A DNA stretch of 64,000 bases from Riptortus pedestris (GCA_019009955.1 CM032228.1:207866001-207930000); one strand, 5' to 3'. Counted from the first letter of the stretch, positions 46,882-56,573 are shown. Numbers and translations are program-made. Notes: generated by a model from the sequence alone, not told the origin.

Positions 46882-49800
46882 TGTTTTGAACGGACCTCAT
46901 TTTCGTCATCTCCTGGGTAAGATCGATGGTCATTTGAAGAAAAATTTCGAAAATCGCATCAAATACAACCTCAATAGCTGATTTCCCTGATGAGAAATCT
47001 GCTAAAAGATCTGTTACATATGATTATTGTTTTAAACTAGTTAACATATGGTTTCTGAGGTTATATTAATATTAAGATACACTACAAATTGCTTTCTATT
47101 GTTTACATTTTGAATTAAAAAGGAATATTCATGTTATTAATATGTGCACTTATTTATGAAATTAATAAGATCATATTTTCAGGAATACCAGAATTTCTGT
47201 TTACAATTGTGGAACTTCTAAGTTCATTACTTTAAGTAATGAAAAAATCCTAAAAGCTGCAAAAAAAATTGAAGAAAAATACCTAACAAAAGAGAAAATT
47301 TGGCCTATAGATGTTTGGTTCATTAGTAATGATTATCTATATCCTATTGTCTTCGTATATCGTCAAGTCCTCCCAGCAATTTTCCTGGATATTGTTTTAA
47401 AACTTGTCGGAGAAAAGCCTATGTAAGTATGCTTCAAGAATTTGCATTAAAAAATGTAAATATAAAAGTTTTTTAATTTCTATTTATTACGAATGTTATT
47501 AACATAAATAAATTATGTTAATTTAAGTGTAGGTCTTAATCATCAGATGACTCATTCTCCGCAATATCCATCTCCTATAACAGAACCAATACGTCTTCTA
47601 CTGGAGTATAAATTTGAGACATTACTAGCTATTGTATCCGGCTTCCCTCGGGAAATCAGTAGAGGCATAATGATGACAATATTTTATTTTGACAAGGCTT
47701 TTATGTGCACAATATTTTTAAATTTCCCCATCTCCGTGTTTAGATCATACACCTGAATAATTGGCAACAAAAGCGAACTTATAGATTGTTTTAACCCTGA
47801 AGATTTAAAAGAAAAAACAACATTTCCTGATCAACCCGTCCACATTGTTGAAAATATTGTGGGCAATACTAATCATAGTTATTAAGAACCATTACTAAGG
47901 TAGCTTTGCCAGGCAACTATTTAGGCAGAAAAATGAGTGAGAATATTATTCAATGCAAGGCTGTCTGAGTTTTTACTTTTATTAAATTTTACAGCTTTCT
48001 TGGCAATTGAACAACTATTGCTGAGTTTGTCAGATTAAGTAAGTGACTAACAAGCAAAGATATAAAGAAACAAACTGACACCAAAGCCACAAATTGCAGA
48101 TAACCTGCCTATGGCATATGAAATGAAAAGTCCTCGTGAAACTTCGAGAAAAAAATCAATGTAAAGACAAAGGTGACAATTCTATGTATACAGAATAGTA
48201 AATTTGGGTAGAATGCAATTCCATCATTTCACAGGAAAAAAGTTAACAAAATTAACAATGAATTGTCCTTAACTGTGTTAGCCTCCCCAACAATTTCCAC
48301 CCCCGCTTCAGCATCAACATTGCTTTACTTAAATTATTTATTTAAAACATTAAAAAAAATATATTTTCTATTAATTTATATACGTGGTGTAAATAAATAA
48401 CAGTGATACCCTAAAAATAATTTAATTTCCATTCTAAAAGCTAGGTGAGGGAGAGATTAGCCCTCCCTGCAAACTCAAATCATTTTGATATTGTAATATA
48501 TATACATAAACGCATAGTGTCTTTAGTTATAATGGCATAACCAAGTAATGTTTAATATATATTAATAAAACTTAGTCATTTTAATAACGTCAACATATCG
48601 GAGGAAATAAGATAATATTTACCACAATTAAACAGTTTGATCCCGCACAACTTCCGCTACAACACGTTGTGAAAATCCAGCATGACATTGTTTACATAAT
48701 AAATTATACAATTTAAAATAATCTAAATGCTCTTATAGTTTAAATTTATATTGGAAATAAATAACGAAGTTATTTCCTAATTAAAATAAATAACAAATAA
48801 GAATGGGTAAGCGCGGAAATTTGTTACATCCCTAATTCAAATCATAGTTAAAACTATAATTGTTAGGGCGTGCGGTTAGATTTTGTGGTAATAATAATAG
48901 AGCTATTTTGGCACCAAAATGTAGGGGCGGGGTAGCCATTAGTCCCGGGTTTCGGCACCAAAATGTAAAGGCGGGAAGCTTTTTAAAGGCAATAATAAGA
49001 GAGCATTAGACTGTAATATTTACTATTTTATGGAAAGATGAGGGGAAATAATAAGTCACTATTTGAGTTCTCCAAAGAATCAAGTATATATTGAATAAGC
49101 AACATATAATAAACTTTATAGTAAGGAAACTAATTTTATACAACTGAAACCTTAAACGAATGCTGATTTAGAAACTAACCTTATGTCTAATTGAACTAAA
49201 CATTAACATTTATTGAGGGTCTTGTGCAGAAGACGACCTCCAGTGATTAAACTCGGTGAAGAGTGATTTCACATCTTATAAACATTTATTCAATTATGAA
49301 CATATGATCAATGCTAACCTGTATTCATTGTTGTTTATCCGTCATTTGATCTATCCAAAAGTGTTATGGGTTTGTTAAAATTAGTACAAGAAATTTTTGA
49401 CAAGAAAGCTGCTGTGTCCTTCCTCCAGGAGAAAGGAATCTTGCATCGTGGAAGACAGTGCGAGGAAAGACATGAAATGCGTCTCATTTTATCAGAAGCT
49501 CATGACAGATGGAGGTGTATGAGGCGTTGCTGTCGAAAAACTATTTCACTACGGAAAGATACTTACCTATCAAAGTTCCATTTACAGTGTTCGTTTATTT
49601 CCTGTACAGCTGGACTGTGGAGTACACCACCACTAAATTTTACATTGAGGAATTTGGGATGGGTGAGCACACAGTTACTGATATGAAGAATTTTTTACGC
49701 GAAGTTTGTGCAGACTGGATATTGAAACACCCCATCAAGATTGGAGGAGCGGGTTTAACTGTTGAAATAGATGAGAGTCTATTTTCAAAAAGAAAATATA

Positions 49801-52800
49801 ATGTAGGGAAAATTTATCCCGAACAGTGGGTTTTCGGGGGTATATGTAGAGAAACTAGGGAATGTTTTCTGTATGCAGTTCCTGACCGTACGAAATTAAC
49901 TTTAATCAGTGTTGTTAAGGAGTGCATATATCCTGGAAGCACTGTCATATCGGACTGTTGGATAAGTTACGACAGTATTCCAAAACTGGAGGGATATGAC
50001 TTCCAACATCTAACAGTGAATCACTCCAAAAACTTCCGAGACCCAGATACAGGAGCTCACACCAACACCGTGGAGGGGATGTGGGCGTTAGCGAAGAGAA
50101 GGAACAAAATACAGTGTGGGACAAGCAGGAAGCTCCTCGACTCCTACATTTGCCAGTTCGTCTGGAGGCAAAGGAACAAAAACGAAGACCTTTTCGAACA
50201 AATAATTAAAGACATTTGTGCGTTAATGCCTCCTAAATGAATATAATTATTTAATAAATTGTTTTATTGTTCATTGTTTCAATTATTGAAGTGCTATAGG
50301 TTAGAATGCATATGGCCACTTTGATTATTATTGGTAGGTAACAGATGTTATCACGTAAGCCTGATATGAGTAAAATAACATAACGTGTAGTCACTGGAGG
50401 TCGTCTTCTGCAAAAGACCCTTTATTGATATAGAGGTTGAAAAAATAAACAAAGGAAATTTAACTTTATAAAATACTTTAGCGGCAAGCCAATAATATAT
50501 ATATATATATATATATACAATATAATGATCGATCGGTCCTATATTATGAGTACTCATATAATAGTTTGTGTAGATAATGCTACCATTATAATAAGAAGTA
50601 GGTACCTGTGGGAAACATATACTTTCCTTGAAGTGGAGTCTTCTTCCGGTGCTATTTTGTGTTCCCAATGAGATTCTGGTGAAAACTGGTTGCGGTGATC
50701 CGTATATGACACTAGCGTTGCGGGAGATGAAAGATAGACTATTTCACTGTAGCGGTAGAACCAATACAGGAGAGTGGACAAGCCCCTGCTCTGGAGCGGA
50801 ATAGATCCCAACTGTGTAACGGGTGAATCCCAACTGTACTGTATCTTTGAAACTAGCCGGTGCCTTCTTGAGCTAGCAACGTAGTTTCCGCTATGGGCCA
50901 CCGCCTTGGTATCTCCATATGTGTGGCGAGTTTGTGAACTAAGCGAGCGCGGGAAATTCAAAGACGACTGAACAATAATGTAAGTCAAAAAACATAACCT
51001 GAGTTGACATAATATGCCTATATTACAAAAAAATTAAATGATTAATAATAAAATTGTTGTTGAAATTCCATTGGAAGGAGAAGTACTGGAGAAGGTTAAG
51101 AGGTTGAATATGGACTGAAAGGATTCTTCAGGGATACCAATTATGGCACACCAAGTCTCAGCATTGTATTAAAATAAATGGATATTTTAAGGGGAGGGGG
51201 GGGTGGAACGGGAAGTATATATATATATATATATCAGTTACCGTTCTAGCGGTTTCATTTATTGTTTTATCAGTACCAAATTCTATATAAAAGTTTTGCA
51301 TTTCAAAGTAAAGATCAAGTTCGTCAACAGCTAAAATCGGACAGGGGGAGAATTTTGAAAATTCGAAATTTCCCTGTTATTATACTTCGGATCAAAAACG
51401 TGTATAGAACCAATCTTTTTGCAAATAAAATGTACTATAAATATTGTTATGTACATTTTTTCTCTATCTTTAATATTAACGGAGATATTTACATTTTTTA
51501 GTTTCTGTATTATGTAAATTCCCACTTCAACTCATGTTAATAAGCTGTTATATCATGAACCACTTTATCCCAAATTTAAATACCAAATATTTTATATATT
51601 GAACATTTTTAAGATTATTTGGAAGTGAAACAGAAATATTTATTTCTTCTACAGGATATTTAATTGATTCATTCCAGCATTAGAGATTGTATTAGTGGGT
51701 GGCTGAAATCGGGAGTTTAGAAGGGGGATTTGGCGAATTCAAAATATGGCCGTTGTTATAAATTTTATCATTAAATGTTATAGAACCAATCTTTTTAAGC
51801 TATAGATGCTCTATAATTTTACCTATGCCTATACATTTTTTAGTAAATCATATATTGAGTTATTTGTACTTTCTTGTCATCAGCCCTCAGCAACACCCCC
51901 CCCCTCCCCACCACCACCCGTTTTACTCATCTGTTTTTTTACATAGAAATAGAGAATGGTGAGATGAGATCATAAGTGTGTCTTACCAGCACATGGGAAA
52001 TATGCTTAGTTTAAGCAGTCCCTCCACCAATTTTTTATTTCTATTTTACTACAATACATTACTCTAAATATATATTGTCCATATTTGTATTATACTACCT
52101 GTTGATGCCTAGAAATGCCTTCCCGTTTATATAAAGATTGGATTAACTTATAAAGAAATCATTCCAGTATTTTCATCACATAACAGATTTATCATGTAAC
52201 GTCAACAATAACTGTACAGCCGTTCAATTTTAATTCCTGTGAAGTATAATGTAGAAATAGGGCGAGAATTGAATTCATAATGTGTATGGACACACAATGC
52301 CCATAGTTTTTAAAACGTTTCTTTCTGAAAAATCCTTTCATGAAATCATTCATAGCTGATTTACTTTTATAAAACACAAAAAGTTGAAATATAATTTCAC
52401 TGTAATGACTTAACTATTTAAGTATGACCACTGACATTGTCCTTTAATTTTGCAGGTTTCTAAAAATCTCTAAAAAATTAGCCTATTCAAGTAAAATGAT
52501 AAGCAGATTTATCAATTTAAAAATTGTGTTTCCAACAGAAAATTTTGAATCACTGGAAGATTACCTACATGAAAAGGATAAGGAACAATTTTCTGTTGAT
52601 ATTTCTGACCATAAAGATAAACTGGGAGATGATGTAGAGATCTTGAATAAAGGTACATTAATGTATATATTAAAAGCCGATTTGAGCAAAGAGGCTGTAG
52701 AGAAATTAAGGCCCCGCTATCAGAAGTGAGTATAAAAACTATTATTTAATTTATATTCTTACTAATCTAATTGGAAGTGAATTCTTATGGCAGGGCATGA

Positions 52801-55155
52801 AAGGGGGCATTGGGTCAAGCCCAGCGAAGAATGTTTTTACAGGCTATATTATTTTTATTAGTAGTTTAATTAAGAACACAACAGACAGAAAAACAAGTCA
52901 TACATCAAAAAGGGAGAAGATAAATAAAAAATAGTGGATAATTTTAAATTATGAACAAAAAAATAATAAAACTGTAAAATGAATAATATTATATGAAAAG
53001 TGATGTTTTTGGCTTATGCACATCTCAATAGGTTCTGTGAGTTATAAATTGAACTTTTACTGAAATTCATTCTGCCTCGGCAGAAGTTAAAATTGATTTT
53101 TTCCCCCGAAATTTCGATAACTTTTCGTTGAACATGTCATAGACACCATAACTGCATTTTGTTTCTTTGGTATCTTTTTGTTACCTTTTTCCGCATAAAC
53201 GGCAGAACCGAATTTTATAAAACTTGGTATGTATATTACTGCTAACCCAACTTAGACTTTATGCTATATTAATATTCTCTGAGACGAATAGGAGTGGGGG
53301 TTATAAGGAAGGCCTAAAATTAAAAAAAGCAATATTTCGTTTCCCATCGATTTTTCGGTAAATATACACATAACAAACGTTGTTTATTTTGTTATTTAGA
53401 GTAACTTTTGTCATGTACACTTTTGTCGTATACATAAGTATGTATAAATGAGTTATACGCTAAAGATTATAGCGGAAGTCAAAAATTTTATTTGGCACAA
53501 AAGACACAACCGAACTAAACAAAACTCGGTATGTGAATTAGCAGTAACTCCTACATGGTAATAAGGTACCAACATGTCTAGAGGCGAGCAAGAGTGGGGG
53601 TTGTAAGGGTGGCCTGCAATTAAAAATGGCGATATTTCGTTTCCTATTGGGTTTTCGGCAGATATGCACATGACAAAAGCTGTTTATTATGTTATTTAGA
53701 GTATCTTTTGTTATATTTATTTTGTCTTATAACAAAGTATAAACCAGATATACACTAAAAACTAAAGGGGGGGCCAACTATTTTATTGGGCACTAACGGC
53801 TGAACCGAATTTTATGAAACTTGGTATGTATATTACTACTTACCCAACTTAGACTTTAGGCTATGTTAATATTCTCTGAGACGAACAAGAGTGGGGGTTA
53901 TAAGAGAGGCCTGAAATTACAAAATAGCGATATTTCTATTCGCATCGATTTTTCGATAAATATGCACATAATAAAAGTTGTTTATCTTGTTATTTAGATT
54001 TTTTTTTTTTTTGTAAATTTAGAACTTTTGTTTGTTTTTTTACACTTTTGTAGTATGCCTAAGTATACATGAGTGCAAACATGCACGTATTAGAAGGTGA
54101 TCATTTTTTTATTTAGGGTAACTTTTGCAGCATTCACTTATGTCGTAAATTGATATAAACACGGGATTTACGCTAAAACTATAGCGGTAGTCAACAGTTA
54201 GCGAGTATTAGTACTTATTTAAGTGTTTTAATATATGCATATTATGGCAAATGGTGTTATGTTTTAGTCTTATATGATAGTTCTACGTATCATTTGGATT
54301 AGTGAGGTTATGAATCTCCGTCGTCCCCTCATTTATTTATTTTATAACCTTGTTATTTATTTCCAATAGAAATTTGAACTATAAGTGCATTTCCATTATT
54401 TTATTTACGCTCATACGGAAGCTGAAGATGAAAGGCTGAAATAATTTAACTATAGATAACATGTGGACTAGGTTTTATTAGACAAAAATGTGTCACATGT
54501 TAACTCTACAAAATCACACTACACTAAATGAGGTTTGGTTAAATAACATGTGTTAATTAAAACAATTGAATAATAAACAATATATCAAAGGCTAAACCAG
54601 TTAATTAAGTTAACTTATTTCCTGTGAAATGCTGGAATGATTATTACTGGAATGATTTCTACTGAGATTTACTATTACGAATATAATCTCGTGTGCAAAC
54701 TATGCTTAAACTATATGTGCTCCGATTAGTTTTGAGGAGAAATTTGTACATTATAGATATTTAATTATAATAAGTCCTATCCATGATTATTGTTTGAATT
54801 ATTCCAAAACGGTGTGTCAAAAAGTGGAGAGGGTTTGATGAGGAAAACATTTTCAATTATTCTTCAAAACTAAAATTTCTTTTCTATAAGTCGCCCAACT
54901 AACCATTACGGGAAATCAAGGAGCCCAACCGGGAAATGAAGCTTTCGTACACATAGAAGCTTTGCCAAAAACCAAATACCATCTCTTCGCCTCAAATGAT
55001 TTCCCCAGCAAAGCCGGGCACCTTAGCATATATAATTCATCCGATTTCTGCCGTTAACGAACTTGATCTTTTTTTTTATACATAAAACGACTAAATATCA
55101 ACTTTGGTAATGATTAAACAATAATTGTGACCACTAGAACGGTAACAGACAAATA

Positions 55156-55213
<58 letters not shown>

Positions 55214-56573
55214 AACCAGTAATATCAACTCTATATAAGCCATTAGTGTAATTGTGGGGATAAAGTCTTAGAAAAAGTGATTTATCAAAGAGCTTAAATA
55301 ATGAAGGGTAACTGAACTATATCATAAAAAGTAATGTTTGCTAGCGAAAATAATACCTATCAAAATGCTTGTAAAACACAGTAAAATAGACTATACACTT
55401 AACAAGTTACAAAGATCTGTTAAAATTCAGAAGCCTGTTAACAAATCGGATTGGACATACCCAGCAAAAATACCACATAAACATAAAAACTAAATTGCAA
55501 CCAACAGAATATGAAGTATATTCAGATAGCAGCCAGGACAAAGGCAAAGTAGCGATCTCAATTGTAATAAACAAACAATAAATTTACTGACATGAAAATA
55601 TTAAATATGATAGAACACATTCTAATCAATATGACAAGACACAACACGTTTGTGTGTATGTGTGTGTGATAACTTAAAAACATGTAAATATCTCATGTTA
55701 TTTTGAGTAGAGTTATGTGGGAAAATGTTGCACAGTAAATCTGGTTCACTATTTAGAGCCCTACAATTATTGTTCATAAAACTTACCTTCACTTATTGGA
55801 TGTAGAACATAATTTTTCTATGCACAGCTTCTTTAATTTGAATATTATGATTGTAAGTTATTTGTATTATATTTTTTCTGCCTTCAGTTAACCCGCATTA
55901 TGAGCTGGGAATTGCCTCGTTAATCATTTCATGTGTAACTTAAATTTGAATTGTGGTTATATAGGTTCCTTAAATACAAGAAGAAATAGAAAATAAAATT
56001 TGATATATCATCTGCTTAGCATTTCAGCACATGGGAAATTTGCTTGGTATATGCAGCACCCCATTAGTTTATACTCAATCCTGTATAGATATATTACTTA
56101 ATGAAGCATTCAATGAAAATGCTAGAATTTATTTTTGTGTAAAAACCCCTTGAATTTTTCATTCAACTTCTGACTGCTACTCAGTATGAATATGCAAATG
56201 AGCCTGGGTTCTCTTTGCTCTTCCCATCAAGCTTTGTTATTCTAAAGATTGGTACCAAGTGACCAAAACGTTAGCCACAAAATAATCAATACTCATTTTG
56301 ATGGAGAACTAGATTAGTCTAAACCGACTATCTTCAAAAAATCAAATTTTTATAAGAATTGATAAATAAAATATTGATACCATAACCATCATGGGCTAAC
56401 AATAAGTAAATTATTGCTATATTATTTTTAGATTATATTAATTGTACCAATTTCCTTTTGTTTACAGAATAAAACTATTGAGAAATTTCTTCAGAGCCAT
56501 AGGGTACTCCACCTTTGGCTATCTTGCTTGGAGCTCACTAATGTATACAATAAATAGACTAAATTTAATCTGA
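28978..56573 (+). CDS. Fatty acyl-CoA reductase, copy B, nine coding exons, 511 aa
   Basis: Exons 28978-29196, 32669-32776, 35713-35853, 35924-36072, 37956-38065, 43613-43805, 47183-47422, 52456-52725 and 56468-56573 join in frame with GT-AG borders. Residues 26-33 are TGGTGFMG, the NADPH-binding glycine motif. Exon 2 has LIPGDLGKDNFGMS; exon 3 has IIFHAAADVQF; exon 4 has FVHISTAFS with the catalytic serine region. YTWSK at 215-219 gives the Tyr and Lys. DHIPVDIATRAE follows, then the C-terminal FAR domain. The enzyme should reduce fatty acyl-CoA to alcohol. The coding exon opens at acceptor CTACAG ending at 28942, so a 5' UTR exon lies upstream. The first ATG (28978) is used; a second at 29005 is possible. 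It ends NRLNLI-TGA, where copy A splices onward. Confidence 0.93.
29175..29392 (+). repeat. Tandem repeats of the exon 1 end and splice donor (unit about 85 bp)
   Basis: ATCACTGAATTACCGGTAAGATATTCATT at the exon 1 donor recurs as ATTATTGAATTACTGCTGGTAAGATATTCATT about 85-88 bp later, and in weaker form (ATTATTGGATTACCGATTAG) at about 29352. A fourth unit (ATATCACCGAGTTGCCGGTTAG) stands at 31693 beyond an inserted P-type element. The second unit retains a good GGTAAGAT donor. Confidence 0.75.
30371..31115 (+). mobile_element. HINE-like element, copy 3, inside the THAP transposon
   Basis: Starts TTTTAGCAGATTTCCC, has a TA core at 30498-30550, and ends GTGGGAAATCTGCTTAG...GCGTGACGGACTTTT. Full length, about 745 bp. 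It interrupts the THAP-containing frame just after its residue 140, which dates it as younger than the host transposon. Confidence 0.8.
31118..31537 (-). CDS. THAP-domain fragment of a P-type transposase, 140 codons
   Basis: From the ATG at 31525 or 31537 it reads MPSDCAVAACSN, then FSDSDYERNL after CRR...VCSEHF. The zinc-coordinating set C-x4-C...C-x2-H (the last as CSEHF) and a following AELLGCVPNRL segment identify a THAP DNA-binding domain of about 85 residues. A Ser/Thr-rich linker follows. Translation ends where the HINE-like element at 30371-31115 begins. The THAP domain would bind the transposon's own ends. It is intact here, but the protein is cut short. Confidence 0.8.
31691..32668 (+). 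other. Remainder of FAR copy B intron 1
   Basis: Starts with a unit of the exon-1 tandem repeat (31691-31760), then a diverged HINE-like end (ACGTGGAAACTACTTTATTTACACAG near 31934). The rest is AT-rich with no gene seen. Confidence 0.45.
33450..34205. other. Unrecognised 222-codon minus-strand frame / possible decayed plus-strand gene
   Basis: An open minus-strand frame runs 34200-33532 (222 codons, rich in Lys, Ile, Phe and Ser) inside FAR intron 2. It matches no family I know. On the plus strand the same DNA gives long meaningful-looking pieces interrupted by stops, such as ELQISLILKDGSPLKN and EEFHGFLWDDSPIIKR, so a dead plus-strand coding sequence is equally possible. No function is assigned. 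Confidence 0.3.
34230..35275. repeat. HINE-like ends in inverted orientation flanking diverged interiors
   Basis: AAAATCCGTCACATGG...GCGTAAACTTAGAAGATTTCCC at 34234 and AAAAAATCCGTCTCGCAGG at 34479 are reverse-oriented outer ends. GTGGGAAATCTGCTTAGTTTACGCAG at about 35230 is the same end in forward orientation. The interior has family blocks (TTCAAAATATCTCTGTC) near 35000. The arrangement suggests nested or head-on insertions. Confidence 0.5.
36277..36361. repeat. (TA)n microsatellite, about 42 units
   Basis: Pure TA repeat in intron 4 of FAR copy B, about 80 bp before the minisatellite. It is not flanked by the usual HINE-like blocks. Confidence 0.95.
36435..37475. repeat. Intronic minisatellite, 89-bp period built from three 30-bp subunits
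   Basis: CAGAAACGCTACTT recurs at about 36601, 36690, 36779, 36868, 36957, 37046, 37135, 37224 and 37313, a steady 89-bp period. Each unit holds three variants of CATGACTGGCTTTAGGCA...CT about 30 bp long. Units differ by scattered substitutions (ACTTACTT versus ACTTCCTT types). The edges (36435-36600 and 37370-37475) keep only 30-bp subunits, showing the array grew from the shorter repeat. The period is not a multiple of three, so the minus-strand frames seen here are not genes. Confidence 0.92.
37476..37955 (+). other. End of FAR intron 4
   Basis: Contains a diverged HINE-like outer end (CTTAGTTTACACAGCCCCTGCATAAAGGAAGTTT at about 37706-37750, seen in pieces). Nothing else is recognised before the TTTTCTAG acceptor at 37955. 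Confidence 0.45.
38940..39245 (+). repeat. Helitron family A internal unit
   Basis: GAGTCAACAATTTTATTGGGCACTAACG and GACCAGGAGTGGGGGTTGTA (in pieces) match one internal repeat unit of the Helitron family at 59464-64000. Ends are missing. Confidence 0.6.
39297..40230 (+). mobile_element. HINE-like element, long form with two interior modules
   Basis: Starts TTTTAGCAGATTTCC, TA core 39424-39487. Module 1 (GGCTGCAATCGGACTATGAG, near 39585) is followed by module 2 (GGCTGAAATCGGATATGG, near 40025), each with its own AAAATATCTCCGTTAT-type segment. The outer GACGGACTTTT end is missing or unrecognisable. Confidence 0.6.
40393..42435 (+). mobile_element. piggyBac-like element interrupted by another piggyBac element
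   Basis: Left end ATGGTGTACTTAAGTTCACC follows TTAA at 40389-40392. The right end carries the inverse pieces GGTGAACTT/AGTGAACTTAAAGACACC (42371) and ACTTAAAGGCACCAT (42421-42435), followed by GTAA in place of TTAA. Coding remnants read on the plus strand: an acidic SSDEEESDNEGENAHG segment (about 40545-40690) like piggyBac N-termini, and then, beyond the inner element, IHIAEDILLDRRAKRASG and RLDEIHHWQVFTTKGKCR...LCRKCNVRLC (about 41940-42205), the cysteine-rich C-terminus. A frameshift near 42015 and loss of the catalytic middle show it is dead. Confidence 0.68.
40735..41759 (+). mobile_element. Inner piggyBac-type element, nested
   Basis: CCCTCCGTCGGGCGCGTGATC at 40735 is inverted at the right as GCGCGCGACCGAGGG ending at 41759. 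TTAA follows at 41760-41763; the left flank is TACA instead. Subterminal inverted motifs (TCTCAGATACAC near 40756, CTGTGAGATACACGCGCCCG near 41706) repeat the layout of the element at 7032-8232. Around 41150-41340 the plus strand gives KKRPSAATNKRK and CRCTNYCCEICKNKIC with breaks, a decayed cysteine-rich piggyBac C-terminus. Confidence 0.72.
42560..43553 (+). mobile_element. Helitron-like element, family B, with nested SINE
   Basis: The right end GATTTCCCGGCGATCGCCTG GTACCTTAGCTAA followed by T is a Helitron 3' terminus: a GC hairpin, a short spacer, then CTAA/T. The interior (TTATTTCCAATA...TAAACTAT, CACAGCGTGTGATAGCG) matches 54330-55028 forward and 48380-48830 in reverse. A truncated SINE is inserted at 42999-43125. 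The 5' end is not certain. Confidence 0.6.
42984..43140 (+). repeat. 5'-truncated tRNA-like SINE with 15-bp target duplication
   Basis: AATTTCACCAGATAT at 42984-42998 is repeated at 43126-43140. Between them lies the 3' half of the SINE (TTAGTGACGAAATTC to AAAGTGGACGTTAATAAATAA). Truncation plus duplication is direct evidence of LINE-type target-primed integration. Confidence 0.88.
43880..44215 (+). other. FAR copy B intron 6, start, with (TG)n tract
   Basis: No gene. A short GTGTGTGTGTG tract at about 44000-44029 precedes partial HINE-like interior sequence (GAACAGCTGAAATCAGACC). Confidence 0.45.
44216..44860 (+). mobile_element. HINE-like element, copy 4, outer end missing
   Basis: TTTTAGCAGATTTCCCTTAA with palindrome, TA core at 44344-44401, CTCTAGCGGTTGCAATTATTG and GGCTGAAATCGGGCCAGG blocks, then TTGAATATTAACCGAGATATTTTC. 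It fades after about 44800 without the GACGGACTTTT end. Confidence 0.7.
45116..45529 (-). pseudogene. Merlin (IS1595/ISXO2-like) transposase N-terminal part, truncated
   Basis: The minus-strand frame includes DGFQWRCRRKGQNHHD, a segment with the family's W-C pattern, then KIGGQEIIVEVDESKFGKMKYGRG. This is the first catalytic aspartate motif (VEVDES) of the DDE domain in Merlin and bacterial ISXO2-like transposases. Similarity stops at 45151; beyond it the sequence is AAAAAGTCCGTCAC, an outer end of the HINE-like family. The second and third catalytic residues are missing. A different copy from the one at 49217. Confidence 0.8.
45540..45600. repeat. Short duplicated ATGTCGGAC motif, possible Merlin terminal region
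   Basis: ATGTCGGACGGTAGCAAAAA and ATGTCGGACAGTGACGTACC are adjacent, just upstream of the truncated Merlin frame. They may be the remains of its terminal inverted repeat, but no partner end is visible. Confidence 0.35.
45668..45958 (+). repeat. Helitron family A fragment
   Basis: AAATTTCACGATAACTTTTCG through CATAAACGGCTGAACCGAATT to TATGCACCTAACAAAAG matches the 5' part of the family. Neither end is present. Confidence 0.7.
46352..47008 (-). mobile_element. HINE-like element, copy 5, full length, minus orientation
   Basis: Starts AAAAAAGTCCGACACGCAGG then GGCTGCGTTAACTAAGCC. It runs through family blocks in reverse (CCCCTCTAAACCCCCC, GATTTCAGCCATTAACG), a TA core at 46837-46880 and CGGACCTCATTTTCGTCATC, and ends AGCTGATTTCCC...GAGAAATCTGCTAAAA. 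It lies in FAR intron 6. Confidence 0.78.
47628..48195 (-). mobile_element. Helitron family A, short minus-oriented copy
   Basis: CTAGCTATTGTATCCGGCTTCCCTCGGG at 47628 (in pieces) is the reversed hairpin-CTAG end. It ends with the reversed 5' region AAAGACAAAGGTGACAATTC at about 48165. The internal 300-bp units are deleted. Confidence 0.65.
48380..48830 (-). repeat. Helitron family B interior, reverse orientation
   Basis: ACGTCAACATATCGGAGGAAATAAGATAATATTTACC and GATCCCGCACAACTTCCGCTA (in pieces) match 42740-42960 in reverse. It is followed by a duplicated CACCAAAATGTA segment at 48911 and 48959. Confidence 0.55.
49209..50428 (+). mobile_element. Merlin DNA transposon with perfect 8-bp target duplication
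   Basis: TTTATTGA at 49209-49216 and 50421-50428 flanks an element of 1,204 bp. Terminal inverted repeats begin GGGTCTTGTGCAGAAGACG on the left and, in reverse from the right, GGGTCTTTTGCAGAAGACG, continuing through ACCTCCAGTGA (about 30 bp, one mismatch). An 8-9 bp duplication is the known habit of Merlin elements. It carries one transposase gene. It lies in FAR copy B intron 7. Confidence 0.93.
49366..50240 (+). CDS. Merlin transposase (IS1595/ISXO2-like DDE), one frameshift
   Basis: The frame from the ATG at 49366 gives the N-terminus, including HDRWRCMRRCCRKTISLRKD, with the W-C pattern of this family. Near 49583 the homology passes to the frame that reads VPFTVFVYFLYSW and runs open to the stop at 50238-50240. 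The DDE triad is visible: Asp in VEIDESLFSKRKYN, Asp in VISDCWISYD and Glu in NTVEGMWALAKRR, with QWVFGGI between the first two. A one-base indel separates the two parts; otherwise about 290 codons are complete. The product would cut and rejoin the element ends in the nucleus. Confidence 0.9.
50429..51060 (+). other. FAR intron 7 segment, nothing recognised
   Basis: Contains a short TA tract (50498-50517). The minus-strand frames here resemble no protein. Confidence 0.4.
51065..52030 (+). repeat. Old repeat block in FAR copy B intron 7, parallel to copy A
   Basis: CCATTGGAAGGAG...GAATATGGACTGA at 51070-51120 matches 3420-3490 in the same intron of copy A. A short TA tract (51217-51233) and a long-form HINE-like copy with two modules (AGCTAAAATCGGACAGGG near 51331, GGCTGAAATCGGGAGTTTAG near 51702) follow. 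It ends CACATGGGAAATATGCTTAGTTTAAGCAG near 51990. Confidence 0.6.
53090..54250 (+). mobile_element. Helitron family A copy with several internal units, 3' end missing
   Basis: The 5' part begins ATTGATTTTTTCCCCCGAAATTTC. Internal units with AGTGGGGGTTATAAG or AGTGGGGGTTGTAAG occur at about 53291, 53591 and 53891, a 300-bp spacing. The hairpin-CTAG end is not present. Confidence 0.7.
54330..55028 (+). mobile_element. Helitron-like element, family B
   Basis: Interior shared with 42560-43553 (TTATTTATTTCCAATAGAAAT, ACTATTACGAATATAA). The right end CAAATGATTTCCCCAGCAAAGCCGGGCACCTTAGC (in pieces) is the degraded hairpin-CTTAGC terminus. Confidence 0.55.
55035..55215 (-). repeat. HINE-like fragment with (TA)n core
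   Basis: CCGATTTCTGCCGTTAACGAACTTGATC, then AATTGTGACCACTAGAACGG and a TA tract at 55157-55210 match the reversed middle of the family. Both ends are lost. Confidence 0.65.
55216..56467 (+). other. Last intron of FAR copy B, remainder
   Basis: AT-rich, no gene. A worn HINE-like outer end (CACATGGGAAATTTGCTTGG) is at about 56030. The acceptor TTTGTTTACAG ends at 56467. Confidence 0.45.

Noticed and set aside
49366..49686. A separate 106-codon gene at the start of the Merlin element
   Set aside because: It is the N-terminal part of the same transposase; its last third is out of frame after a one-base indel.
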